From assembly GCF_000023825.1 (NCBI RefSeq), contig NC_013061.1, forward strand, positions 186,001-250,000: a DNA stretch of 64,000 bases, read 5' to 3'. Origin of the DNA: Pedobacter heparinus DSM 2366. GTDB taxonomy: Bacteria; Bacteroidota; Bacteroidia; Sphingobacteriales; Sphingobacteriaceae. Below, in pieces: positions 35,165 to 43,100 of this stretch. The notes below the pieces were generated by a model, which was not told the DNA's origin, made no database searches, and saw only the letters and a program-made list of their open reading frames with translations. Made by a program: the position numbers and the translations under genes. The stretch's first letter is position 1. Every line of letters begins with the position of its first letter.

Positions 35165-36171
35165 AAGAAGAGGTGGATGATGCTGAAAACGATAGCCGCC
35201 AATGTAGCAGATACAGGGATAGTCAAGACCCATGCCCATAATAAACTTACGGTTACGCCCCATCTTACTGCAGATACCCTTTTTAACAGGCCAACACCTA
35301 CAATAGAGCCGGTAATGGTATGTGTGGTAGAAACCGGGATACCAAAATGTTCGGTAATCCCTAAGGTTACCGCACCTGCAGATTCAGCAGCCACACCTTC
35401 AAAAGCATTTACTTTGGTAATTTTTGAACCCATGGTTTTCACAATTTTCCAGCCGCCGCTCATGGTACCCAGCGCAATTGCTGCGTAACAGGAAATCGGG
35501 ATCCATTCTGGCATAGGGTCGCCTGTATTCAATACATTAGAGGCAACCATAGATACGTAAATGATCCCCATTACTTTCTGGGCATCATTACCACCATGGG
35601 TAAAGCTCAGTGCTGCCGAAGAGATCAGCTGTAAACGTTTAAACCATTTCTCGGCTACAGAAGGCCGGGCATTTTTTGAAATGTGTAAAATAATGATCGA
35701 AATGATCACCGAGATGACCATACCGATAACCGGTGCCAGTACAATAAAGGCGACTACCTTTAAGATTGGTGCAAGGTTAATGGCCGACATGATGCCTGCG
35801 CCCATTGAGGCCGCCTTAGCCATACCTGCTCCTGCAAAACCGCCGATAAGTGTATGTGAAGAACTGGAAGGGATACCAAACCACCAGGTAAAAAGGTTCC
35901 AGGTAATGGCCGCCAGAAGTCCGGCCAGGATAACCTCCAGGGTAATAAAGTTCTCTACAACAGTTTTGGCAATGGTATTGGCAACTTTATGGTCGGTAAA
36001 ATAAAAATATGCAGCAAAGTTGAATACTGCCGCCCATAGTACGGCCTGAAAAGGCGACAATACTTTTGTAGATACAATGGTTGCAATAGAGTTTGCCGCG
36101 TCGTGAAAGCCGTTTATATAATCGAAGGCGATGGCCAGAACGATTACAACAACCAATAAGGTAGTTACCAT
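35161..36171 (-). CDS. pitA: Inorganic phosphate transporter, PiT family
   Basis: A 336-residue membrane protein with about ten helices. The family signature GFHDAANSIATIVSTKVL-like (DYINGFHDAANS) is near the N-terminus and a second copy of the GxxxDxAN pattern is seen as GGNDAQKVMG. PiT carriers import phosphate with protons or sodium. The gene lies 12 bases downstream of its DUF47 partner. Its stop overlaps that of the convergent anti-sigma hybrid gene by four bases. Confidence 0.92.
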   Translation of the reverse strand: MVTTLLVVVIVLAIAFDYINGFHDAANSIATIVSTKVLSPFQAVLWAAVFNFAAYFYFTDHKVANTIAKTVVENFITLEVILAGLLAAITWNLFTWWFGIPSSSSHTLIGGFAGAGMAKAASMGAGIMSAINLAPILKVVAFIVLAPVIGMVISVIISIIILHISKNARPSVAEKWFKRLQLISSAALSFTHGGNDAQKVMGIIYVSMVASNVLNTGDPMPEWIPISCYAAIALGTMSGGWKIVKTMGSKITKVNAFEGVAAESAGAVTLGITEHFGIPVSTTHTITGSIVGVGLLKRVSAVRWGVTVSLLWAWVLTIPVSATLAAIVFSIIHLFF

Positions 36172-36183
36172 TTTTTTGTATGT

Positions 36184-36825
36184 TTAAGCGTTCTTTACCA
36201 AAATAGATTCCAGCACATTTGCTGCATCTTCACATTTATCTGTAGCCAGTTCTAAAGTCTGCAGTACCTCTTTCTGTTTGATCAGCTCAATGGCATTGGT
36301 CTCAAACTCAAACAATCGGGCAATGGCAAGGTTACATACATAATCAGCCTGGTTTTCTCCGCTGTTGATGCGTACGCAGGCATCAGCAATTACACGGATG
36401 TTTTTAAAGCTCCTTAGTTCTTTAATGGCTTTTTCAAGGTCAGTGCACATTTCTACCAGCAATTCTGCCAGTTTGATCATGGCATCACCAATGTTGGTTA
36501 CATTGTACAATTCTATATTGCTGGCCGATGCGTGGATATAATCTGCAATATCATCTACTGCGCTGGCCAGGGCATGGATATCCTCCCTGTCAAAAGGTGT
36601 AATGAAATTTTTACTCAATTCAAGGAAAATGGAGTGGGTAATGTCGTCGCCAACATGCTCCAAACGTTCCACTTCTTTAATGTGTTCTTTCCTTTTCTCC
36701 ATATCAGTTGCACTAAGCGCAAGCAATAATGCCTGGGAAATCTTTAATACATTGCTTCCTGCCTGTTCAAATAAAGGCTGAAATTTCTTGTCTTTCGGGG
36801 TAAAGAACTTAAAAATGCTATTCAT
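36184..36825 (-). CDS. DUF47 / PhoU-like Pit accessory protein
   Basis: A 213-residue soluble, all-helical protein of the DUF47 (PhoU-like, Pit accessory) family. The helices hold acidic metal-binding pairs (ERLEHVGDD, DREDIHALASAVDDIADYI). DUF47 genes are commonly next to PiT transporters and are required for their activity or regulation. Direct repeats upstream (36863-36888) may be its phosphate-responsive operator. Confidence 0.9.
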   Translation of the reverse strand: MNSIFKFFTPKDKKFQPLFEQAGSNVLKISQALLLALSATDMEKRKEHIKEVERLEHVGDDITHSIFLELSKNFITPFDREDIHALASAVDDIADYIHASASNIELYNVTNIGDAMIKLAELLVEMCTDLEKAIKELRSFKNIRVIADACVRINSGENQADYVCNLAIARLFEFETNAIELIKQKEVLQTLELATDKCEDAANVLESILVKNA

Positions 36826-36845
36826 ATTAATATTAAAATATGATG

Positions 36846-36888
36846 CAAAAGTATAAGAGTAATGTTAAGTTAGTGTTAAGTGTTAAGT
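36846..36888 (-). promoter_or_regulatory. Candidate Pho box and -7 element for the DUF47-pit operon
   Basis: Three direct copies of TGTTAAGT (plus-strand 36863-36870, 36874-36881, 36881-36888); on the transcribed strand the core reads CTTAACA. Two copies are 11 bases apart, the spacing of known PhoB/PhoP boxes. The box ends 9 bases before TACTTTTG (36853-36846), a full -7 element for DUF47, with no TTTG at the -33 position. That geometry suits activation by a PhoB-like regulator. Confidence 0.5.
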
Positions 36889-36912
36889 TTATTTTAATTT
36901 AGCGCCTTGTTG

Positions 36913-37938
36913 TTAACCAATCTTTTCCAGGGTAAAGGCAAAGGTAGTCCCTATCTGCAGGGTACTCCGTACAGATATAATTTGCTCATGGGCCTCAAGA
37001 ATATGTTTTACAATGGCCAGGCCCAGTCCGGTACCACCTTCCTCCCTTGATCTGTGCGAATCGATCCTGTAAAAACGCTCAAAAAGTCGCGACAGGTGTT
37101 TTTCATCTATACCGATACCATCATCAGTTACTTCTATCAGGTACTGATCGTGCAGTTCAAAGATCTTAATGGCAGTTGAGCCATATTCCTTTCCGTATTT
37201 TAATGAATTGTGGATCAGGTTGATCAGTACCTGTCTGATTTTTTCACGGTCTGCCCTTACAAAGGCAGGGTGGGTATATTTGTCTTTAAAAGAAAGGGTA
37301 ATGTTCCTTTTACGGGCTGTATCTTCCAGACCGTCCATTACTTCCCGGGCAAGTGGCACGAAGTCGAACTTCTCATAATTGATGGGAATTTCCCCTGTTT
37401 CCAGCTTGGAAATAGAATCCAGGTCGGTAATCAGGTAGCTCAGCCGCTCTACATTCTTTTCTGCCTTATCCAAAAATTTAGCAGCCATCTCGGGGTCTTC
37501 CGTCAGGCAGTCCTGCAAAGTTTCGATATAACCCTGTATGGCAAACAGTGGGGTCTTAAATTCATGCGATACATTGGATAAAAACTCACGTCTGAACTGT
37601 TCCTGTTTTTTCAGCACTTCAATCTCACGTTTTTTAGCACCCGCCCATTCTTTTACTTCCTGTTCCACATCATTGATGGGGTCAGAACTTACATACTCGC
37701 CCAATGCATCTTTAAGGTCCTTACCCAGTTTCAGGTTATGGATCATCTTATAGATGAGCACTATTTTTGAATAGATATATTTCTCCAGCAGATAATAAAA
37801 AACAATAAAACTGGTGATAAAAGTTACCACAAAGGAAACCAGCATAAAATACCAGCTTTGCTGGAAATAGAAATTAACCAATCCGATAGACAGGCCCACT
37901 GCAAAGGCAGCAATTAACACCAAAACACTTAACTTCAT
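36913..37938 (-). CDS. Sensor histidine kinase, PhoR-like
   Basis: A 341-residue kinase with two N-terminal membrane helices and almost no periplasmic loop (about 5-55). A coiled linker and the HisKA domain with phospho-acceptor His125 (SNVSHEFKTPLF) follow, then a HATPase domain with N-box NLIHNSLKYG, DDGIGI and GTGLGLAIV. The short input region resembles PhoR kinases, which sense the state of a transporter rather than a ligand. No response regulator is adjacent. The start at 37938 (MKLSVL) is preferred, because a longer reading to 38205 would overlap the next gene and add a non-kinase sequence. Confidence 0.85.
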   Translation of the reverse strand: MKLSVLVLIAAFAVGLSIGLVNFYFQQSWYFMLVSFVVTFITSFIVFYYLLEKYIYSKIVLIYKMIHNLKLGKDLKDALGEYVSSDPINDVEQEVKEWAGAKKREIEVLKKQEQFRREFLSNVSHEFKTPLFAIQGYIETLQDCLTEDPEMAAKFLDKAEKNVERLSYLITDLDSISKLETGEIPINYEKFDFVPLAREVMDGLEDTARKRNITLSFKDKYTHPAFVRADREKIRQVLINLIHNSLKYGKEYGSTAIKIFELHDQYLIEVTDDGIGIDEKHLSRLFERFYRIDSHRSREEGGTGLGLAIVKHILEAHEQIISVRSTLQIGTTFAFTLEKIG

Positions 37939-37996
37939 CCTATTAATTTTATGGTAAGACAGCTGTCTATGCCAGGACCAATTTACAAGATAAATT

Positions 37997-38761
37997 CTAT
38001 ATGCTGATCTTTTCTGTGAGATATTTCCAATATCTTTTTGGTACATGCTGCACGTGTAGTTTCGTGTTTTTTCTGGCCGTAATATTGGTACTTTTGAAAT
38101 AGTCTTTCCAGAGAACCGCATACAATGGTTCTTTTTCAGCTTGTATTTCAGTACATGGTTTTTGCAGTCTTCTTTCTGCTTCTGGTTCCAGGTAAATTTC
38201 TTCAACCCTTTCCAGGTTATAAAACAACCCGTAATGACGCTTTAAGTCGTAAATGACCCATTGCTGATCTGCATACCTGTGCTTAAAATGGCTCATAATT
38301 AAAGGCAGGACATTAAAGTCGGGGTCTATGCCGCAATAAAATATCCCATCTGCAGCATGTTGGAAACGGATAAAAGCCTCCATTCTGTGTTTTTCACGTT
38401 CTACCTTTTTCGCGGTTTGCGCTACATGAAGTACATACGCATTGCCGTAATTGCCTTCAGCTCCCGGCCCACTGCTAAAAATATAACAGGCAAATTCAAA
38501 CAGGTAGCCGTAAGCCTCCGGCAGTTCAGCAAGAAAAGTGCAGTAAAATCTGCGCATCCATGCCTTGTCCAGTTTCTTTTGCAGACCTTTCCATACCCTG
38601 TCGGCCTTTTTACTGTCGTTATGTACAGCAAATACCTTGCTGAAAGCATCTGGCTGATGGTAATGTTCCAGTTTAAGTAAAACTTTTCCGGGCTTTCTTT
38701 CAAACCACTCATAAACTGCACAAAGCAGGCCTTCCAGGCTCCCATCTATCAGGTATATCAT
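37997..38761 (-). CDS. TIGR03915-type DNA-metabolism protein, radical SAM partner
   Basis: A 254-residue soluble protein that matches the family described as a probable DNA metabolism protein found beside radical SAM and uracil-DNA-glycosylase genes (TIGR03915, recalled from memory of the family). It has a YAYLFEFACYIF-like helical block and a C-terminal segment with DFNVLPLIMSHFKHRYADQQWVIYDLKRHYG in consecutive parts. The gene starts three bases after the radical SAM gene, so the two are coupled. Its biochemical role is not established. Confidence 0.85.
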   Translation of the reverse strand: MIYLIDGSLEGLLCAVYEWFERKPGKVLLKLEHYHQPDAFSKVFAVHNDSKKADRVWKGLQKKLDKAWMRRFYCTFLAELPEAYGYLFEFACYIFSSGPGAEGNYGNAYVLHVAQTAKKVEREKHRMEAFIRFQHAADGIFYCGIDPDFNVLPLIMSHFKHRYADQQWVIYDLKRHYGLFYNLERVEEIYLEPEAERRLQKPCTEIQAEKEPLYAVLWKDYFKSTNITARKNTKLHVQHVPKRYWKYLTEKISI

Positions 38762-38764
38762 GGT

Positions 38765-40021
38765 TTAAAACAGGATCAGTTGCTGAACATCGTGCTTTAA
38801 ATATTTGCTCTGGCTTTCTGCCAGGATAAACGTTTTGATCTGGGTTCCCTGATAATCTTTGAGCTGATAAGGTGTGTCTGCACAGGTGATGAAATGTTTT
38901 GCCCTGTTGTAAGCTACGCCTATTTTTTTGAGCTGGTCAATCCTTAATTTCCCGAATTTGCGCGCCTGTACAATTTTTTTCGCAGAGCTTACACCGATTC
39001 CGGGGATGCGCAGGATCATTTTATAGGCGGCCACATTAATGTCTACCGGAAAATACTGCAGGTTCCTTAATGCCCAGCTTAACTTTGGGTCAATGTCAAT
39101 ATCCAGGTGAGGGTTCGCCTCGTTGAGCAATTCATTCACATGAAATCCATAGAATCGCATCAGCCAGTCGGTTTGGTACAACCTGTTTTCACGGATCAGC
39201 GGTGGCTGGGAACCAAGCACAGGCAGCCTGTTGTCGTTGCTGATGGGGATATAGCCGGAGTAATAAACACGTTTCAGCGAAAAATCCTTGTAAAATGCAG
39301 CTGCAGTATGCATAATGTCCTTATCCGTTTCCGGAGTCGCCCCTATGACCATTTGCGTACTCTGCCCTGCAGGAACAAATGTTGGCGTACTTTTGAAGAG
39401 TTTCTTTTCGTCTTTTAACTGGATGAGCTGGCGCTGGACAACAGCAAGTGGTTTTTTTACCTCTTCATGATTTTTTTCAGGAGCCAGCAGTTTCAGTCCG
39501 CTTTCTGTTGGCATTTCCAGGTTAATGCTCATCCGGTCGGCATACAGGCCCGCTTCCCTGATCAGTTCTTCACTGGCACCAGGAATTGTTTTCAGGTGTA
39601 TGTAACCATTAAAGCGTTCCTCCAGGCGAAGTTTTTTTACCACCCTGAGCAGACGCTCCATGGTGAAGTCTGCATTTTTAAAGATACCTGAACTTAAAAA
39701 AAGACCTTCTATAAAGTTGCGCCTGTAAAAGTTGATGGTCAATGATACTACCTCTTCTACCGTAAATGCTGCCCGCTCAATGTCATTGCTTTTGCGCGAA
39801 ACGCAAAATGCACAATCAAAAATGCAGTGATTGGTCAGCAGGATCTTCAAGAGAGAAACACAGCGCCCATCCTCGGTATAGGTATGGCAAATACCGGAGG
39901 CATGGCTGTCTCCTAAGCCCTTATTGTCGTTTTTCCTGGTCCCACCGCTTGAAGAACATGAAACATCATATTTGGCCGCGTCGGCAAGTATGTTCAGCTT
40001 TTCCCTGATCCGTTCAGACAT
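38765..40021 (-). CDS. Radical SAM protein, putative DNA modification/repair (TIGR03916 type)
   Basis: A 418-residue protein. The cluster-binding motif C66-x3-C70-x2-C73 (NHCIFDCAFC) binds a [4Fe-4S] cluster for radical SAM chemistry. Extra Cys at about 22, 45 and 54 may hold a second cluster. A helix-hairpin-helix DNA-binding region near residues 330-370 (RIPGIGVSSAKKI, LKKIGV) suggests DNA is the substrate or scaffold. The start at 40021 is chosen, seven codons after a weaker ATG. TATATTTG at 40047-40040 could be its -7 box. The reaction is unknown. Confidence 0.88.
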   Translation of the reverse strand: MSERIREKLNILADAAKYDVSCSSSGGTRKNDNKGLGDSHASGICHTYTEDGRCVSLLKILLTNHCIFDCAFCVSRKSNDIERAAFTVEEVVSLTINFYRRNFIEGLFLSSGIFKNADFTMERLLRVVKKLRLEERFNGYIHLKTIPGASEELIREAGLYADRMSINLEMPTESGLKLLAPEKNHEEVKKPLAVVQRQLIQLKDEKKLFKSTPTFVPAGQSTQMVIGATPETDKDIMHTAAAFYKDFSLKRVYYSGYIPISNDNRLPVLGSQPPLIRENRLYQTDWLMRFYGFHVNELLNEANPHLDIDIDPKLSWALRNLQYFPVDINVAAYKMILRIPGIGVSSAKKIVQARKFGKLRIDQLKKIGVAYNRAKHFITCADTPYQLKDYQGTQIKTFILAESQSKYLKHDVQQLILF

Positions 40022-40076
40022 AATACTATAATTTACTAACAAATATAGTGATTATGCTAATTATATTAGTTTTTAT

Positions 40077-40712
40077 TTAAACTTCCAAATAAAACTGATC
40101 CAGGTAGGCCAGCATAAAATCATGGCGCTGCCGGGCCATTTTTTTACCTTCCCCTGTTTTCATGAGGTCTTTTAACAGCAGCAGTTTTTCGTAAAAATGG
40201 TTGATGGTAGGGGCAGTTGTATTTTTATACTCCTCCTTGCTCATGTTTAGCTTAGGCTTAATTTCCGGGTCATATAAAACCCTGTTCTTATAGCCGCCAT
40301 AGGTAAAAGCCCGGGCAATACCTATGGCACCAATGGCGTCCAGGCGGTCGGCATCCTGTACCACATCCAGTTCTTTAGACTGGAAGGTAACCAGGCCAAG
40401 GCTGGTCTTATAGCTCAGGTTCCTGATGATCTGTTGTACATGCTCAATAATTGCGGGTTCCAGGCCAATGCTCTTCATAAAGTCGCCAGCTATCCTTGGG
40501 CCAATTTCTTCATCACCGTTGTTAAACTTTGCATCTGCAATATCATGCAGCAGGGCAGCAAGGGCAACTACCAGTGCATCTGCTTTTTCGATGGCATTGA
40601 TGTGTATTGCATTTTTATATACCCGCTCGATGTGAAACCAATCGTGCCCGGCTTCAGCATTGGCCAATGTTTTTTTAACAAATGTTATGGTCTGGTCAAT
40701 CGTTGTATCCAT
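40077..40712 (-). CDS. HD-domain phosphohydrolase
   Basis: A 211-residue cytosolic hydrolase with the metal-binding HD signature. His in HDWFHIERV, LLHDIADAKF (HD near residue 57), and a downstream Asp in DADRLDAIGAIGIARAF match the YedJ/YpgQ-like branch of the HD superfamily. The usual substrates are nucleotides or phosphoesters; the exact one is unknown. It is 12 bases downstream of the methyltransferase gene, so the two are co-transcribed. Confidence 0.9.
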   Translation of the reverse strand: MDTTIDQTITFVKKTLANAEAGHDWFHIERVYKNAIHINAIEKADALVVALAALLHDIADAKFNNGDEEIGPRIAGDFMKSIGLEPAIIEHVQQIIRNLSYKTSLGLVTFQSKELDVVQDADRLDAIGAIGIARAFTYGGYKNRVLYDPEIKPKLNMSKEEYKNTTAPTINHFYEKLLLLKDLMKTGEGKKMARQRHDFMLAYLDQFYLEV

Positions 40713-40724
40713 TGGTATTTTGTA

Positions 40725-41912
40725 TTAAGCTTTAACCGGACGCTCCTCTTCAGGTCTGCGGCTACCGTCGTACAGTTCGTACTCCAGCATACGGCAATCC
40801 AGCTTTCCATTATAAAACTCTACTTTACGGTCGGCCTTTAAGCCTATCTTTTTAGCCAGATCAGGGTTGCCGGTAAAAATATAGCCAGAATACCCCTTGC
40901 AATGCTGCTTCATAAAATCGCCCATGCGTTTATAGGTAGCTTCCAGCTTGGAATGCACGCCTAAACGTTCACCGTATTCGGGGTTAAATACGACTACGCC
41001 TTTTCCACCTTCGGGTACCGGTGTTTCGGCAAAATCGCAGACTTCAAAAGTGATCAGTGTATCTACACCAGCTGTTTTGGCATTTTTACGGCTGATGTCG
41101 ACTGCATCATCCGATAAATCTGTAGCAATGATCTGCAGGTCCGTATTTTTAATTACCTGGTCCTTTAAAATTCTCCGCTCTGCAAAAAATACCTGTTCAT
41201 CATAGCCTATAATGTGCATAAAGCCATAGTTCATGCGGAACAGGCCGGGCCGGCGGTTGGTCGCAATTAAAGCGGCCTCAATGGCAAGGGTTCCGGAACC
41301 GCACATTGGATTTACGAAAGGTGATTTCTGGTCCCACCTGGTACTCAGCACTACGGCTGCGGCAAGCGCTTCCAGCATGGGGGCCTTACCAGGGATTTTT
41401 CGGTAGCCATGTTTGGCTAAGGTCTCGCCCGAGGTATCCAGAAATATATCGGCCTCACTGTCTTTCCAGTACAAATGGACCACTGTTTTATTGGCATCAG
41501 AGCCCGAATTGGGGCGGATGCCTTTTTTTTCTTTAATGCGGTCAACAATCGCATCCTTCACTTTTAAGTTTGCAAAAAGCGGGGTAGTGATGGTGGGGTT
41601 ATCCACATTGGAGGTTACTGAAAAATAACCCGAAAAATCAATCAGTTCTTCCCATGGCATATCCAGCAGCTCACGGTACAGCTCTTCCGGGTTATTGGCT
41701 TTAAAGCTGTTTAAGCTATACAAAATCTGGCTGGCACACCTCAGGTTTAAATTGAGCTTAATGCATTCGGTAAGGGTAATGTTCAATTCCAGGCCAGTTG
41801 GAAAATCCCTGACAATGGTATAGCCAAGGGCCTTAACCTCATCCAGAAGATAAGGCGAGAGCCTTTTGTTACAGGTAATGATAACCTTGCTTTTTGTGTG
41901 GAAAACTTGCAT
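40725..41912 (-). CDS. THUMP-domain class I SAM-dependent RNA methyltransferase
   Basis: A 395-residue protein with an N-terminal THUMP region (about 1-160) and a Rossmann-fold methyltransferase domain. Motif I is PMCGSGTLAIEAALIA and motif IV is NPEYGERLG, a variant of NPPYGER. It resembles the N-terminal half of RlmL, which methylates guanine in 23S rRNA; the base and position here are not provable by reading. A C-terminal stretch rich in Arg/Glu ends the protein. It is divergent from the DUF3127 gene across 72 bases. Confidence 0.88.
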   Translation of the reverse strand: MQVFHTKSKVIITCNKRLSPYLLDEVKALGYTIVRDFPTGLELNITLTECIKLNLNLRCASQILYSLNSFKANNPEELYRELLDMPWEELIDFSGYFSVTSNVDNPTITTPLFANLKVKDAIVDRIKEKKGIRPNSGSDANKTVVHLYWKDSEADIFLDTSGETLAKHGYRKIPGKAPMLEALAAAVVLSTRWDQKSPFVNPMCGSGTLAIEAALIATNRRPGLFRMNYGFMHIIGYDEQVFFAERRILKDQVIKNTDLQIIATDLSDDAVDISRKNAKTAGVDTLITFEVCDFAETPVPEGGKGVVVFNPEYGERLGVHSKLEATYKRMGDFMKQHCKGYSGYIFTGNPDLAKKIGLKADRKVEFYNGKLDCRMLEYELYDGSRRPEEERPVKA

Positions 41913-41984
41913 AATTTATTCTGCGAAGTTATCAATAAAAATATAGAGATTTGAACTTCGTAGTAGAATAAAAGAGTATTTGTT

Positions 41985-42353
41985 ATGGAAATAAAAGGAA
42001 AAGTGCATGAAATTGGTGCATTACAGCAGGTGAGTGAAACTTTTAAAAAAAGAGACCTGATTATAGAGTATGCAGAAAACCCAACTTATCCTGAATACAT
42101 CAGGTTTGAGGCTTTACAAGATAAAACCGCTTTATTTGACAGCTTAAAACAAGGCGATGATGTTGAGGTTTCATTCAATTTACGCGGACGTCCATGGACG
42201 GATAAAACCGGCAAAACTTCTTACTTTAACAGTTTGGTAGTATGGCGTATCAACGCACTTACAAACAGTGCAGCGGCAGCAACTACTCCAGCATATGCAC
42301 CTCCGGCCGATCTGAACAGCGCACCGGGCGAGGAAGATGATCTTCCTTTTTAA
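41985..42353 (+). CDS. DUF3127 protein (OB-fold-like)
   Basis: A 122-residue protein with a single domain (residues 1 to about 92) matching DUF3127, a small OB-fold-like family of Bacteroidota. It starts MEIKGKVHEIGALQQVSETFKKRDLI in consecutive parts and contains the RGRPWTDKTGKTSYFN block. A flexible Ala/Pro tail ends in the acidic EEDDLPF, the type of tail used by SSB proteins to recruit partners. That similarity suggests single-stranded DNA binding or partner recruitment, which is inference. Confidence 0.85.
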   Translation: MEIKGKVHEIGALQQVSETFKKRDLIIEYAENPTYPEYIRFEALQDKTALFDSLKQGDDVEVSFNLRGRPWTDKTGKTSYFNSLVVWRINALTNSAAAATTPAYAPPADLNSAPGEEDDLPF

Positions 42354-42384
42354 GAGCTTTTTTAAATAAACAAATTGAACAATT

Positions 42385-42413
42385 TGCCGGAAATACCTTC
42401 CGGCATTTTTTTT
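42385..42413 (+). terminator. Terminator after the DUF3127 gene
   Basis: Arms TGCCGGAA (42385-42392) and TTCCGGCA (42398-42405) form an 8-bp stem with a five-base loop, followed by eight T (42406-42413). Confidence 0.9.
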
Positions 42414-42485
42414 GGCTTTATTTTTAAAAATAGTATTATTACACCTATAACAGCCTGTATCCATAATGGCATAAACAGAAAAATC

Positions 42486-42863
42486 ATGGATAATAAACTA
42501 ACAGAAAATAGCATCCTGGAACAGGAAAACAAGCTTCATAGTGCAATCAAAAATGGCAATATCACCGCGCTTGATCAGTTGCTGCATGATGACCTTTTGT
42601 TCATTCTCCCAAGCGGGGAAACAATAACCAAGGAGATGGATCTGAATACTTATCGCAATGGAGCATTAAAGGTTGACGAACTTCTACCTGATATTGAAAA
42701 GCTAAACATTATCGATGATATGGCGGTGATCACATTGAGCATTAAATTGAGTGGAAAGTTTAATGATGTACCGTTTGAAGCTAGCTATCGTTATATCAGG
42801 GTTTGGAAAAAATTTGGTGATGGGATTAAAGTAATAGGTGGAAGCGGAATTGCTATAAGATAA
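42486..42863 (+). CDS. NTF2-like (DUF4440-type) protein
   Basis: A 125-residue soluble protein that fits the nuclear transport factor 2 fold, with the first helix ENKLHSAIKNGNITALDQLLHDDLLFI and a following curved sheet. The predicted pocket is unspecific. The start at 42486 is preferred because the longer reading from 42375 runs through the terminator hairpin of the previous gene. The function is unknown; related proteins include ketosteroid-isomerase-like enzymes and general stress proteins. Confidence 0.75.
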   Translation: MDNKLTENSILEQENKLHSAIKNGNITALDQLLHDDLLFILPSGETITKEMDLNTYRNGALKVDELLPDIEKLNIIDDMAVITLSIKLSGKFNDVPFEASYRYIRVWKKFGDGIKVIGGSGIAIR

Positions 42864-43020
42864 TATGTCTATTCCTAAAATCTGTCTTGCTTCGGCCTGC
42901 TGCGTATTTTGCTCGTAGCTTGCGCACACCTGGCTCATAAAAAGGGTGCTTTTTACGAACAAGGTACAACCAAGGTATTGAGCAGCTGATAGCAAGGTGG
43001 CAGGTAAATCCTTTATTTAG

Positions 43021-43037
43021 AATAATTAAAAATAATT
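43021..43037 (+). promoter_or_regulatory. Possible iron-regulator site at the siderophore receptor promoter
   Basis: AATAATT occurs twice, at 43021-43027 and 43031-43037, ten bases apart, preceded by TTTAGA. The second copy overlaps the -33 element. The AT-rich repeated pattern recalls Fur boxes, but the match is not exact. Confidence 0.3.
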
Positions 43038-43068
43038 TGCATTGTAATGTTCCTTTTACATAGATTTG
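43036..43068 (+). promoter_or_regulatory. Consensus promoter of the siderophore receptor gene
   Basis: TTTG (43036-43039), 21 bases, TAGATTTG (43061-43068). Both elements match the Bacteroidota consensus. The ATG at 43101 is 32 bases downstream. Confidence 0.7.
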
Positions 43069-43100
43069 CTGCTGTTTAGAATCAGTCCAAACAATGTAAT

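Noticed and set aside
37939..38205. N-terminal extension of the PhoR-like kinase
   Set aside because: It would overlap the partner gene of the radical SAM protein by about 200 bases and adds sequence unlike a kinase. The two membrane helices start at the internal ATG 37938.
41924..41960. CGAAGTT / AACTTCG inverted repeat between the methyltransferase and DUF3127 genes
   Set aside because: Arms are only 7 bp with a 23-base spacer, so it is not distinguishable from chance.
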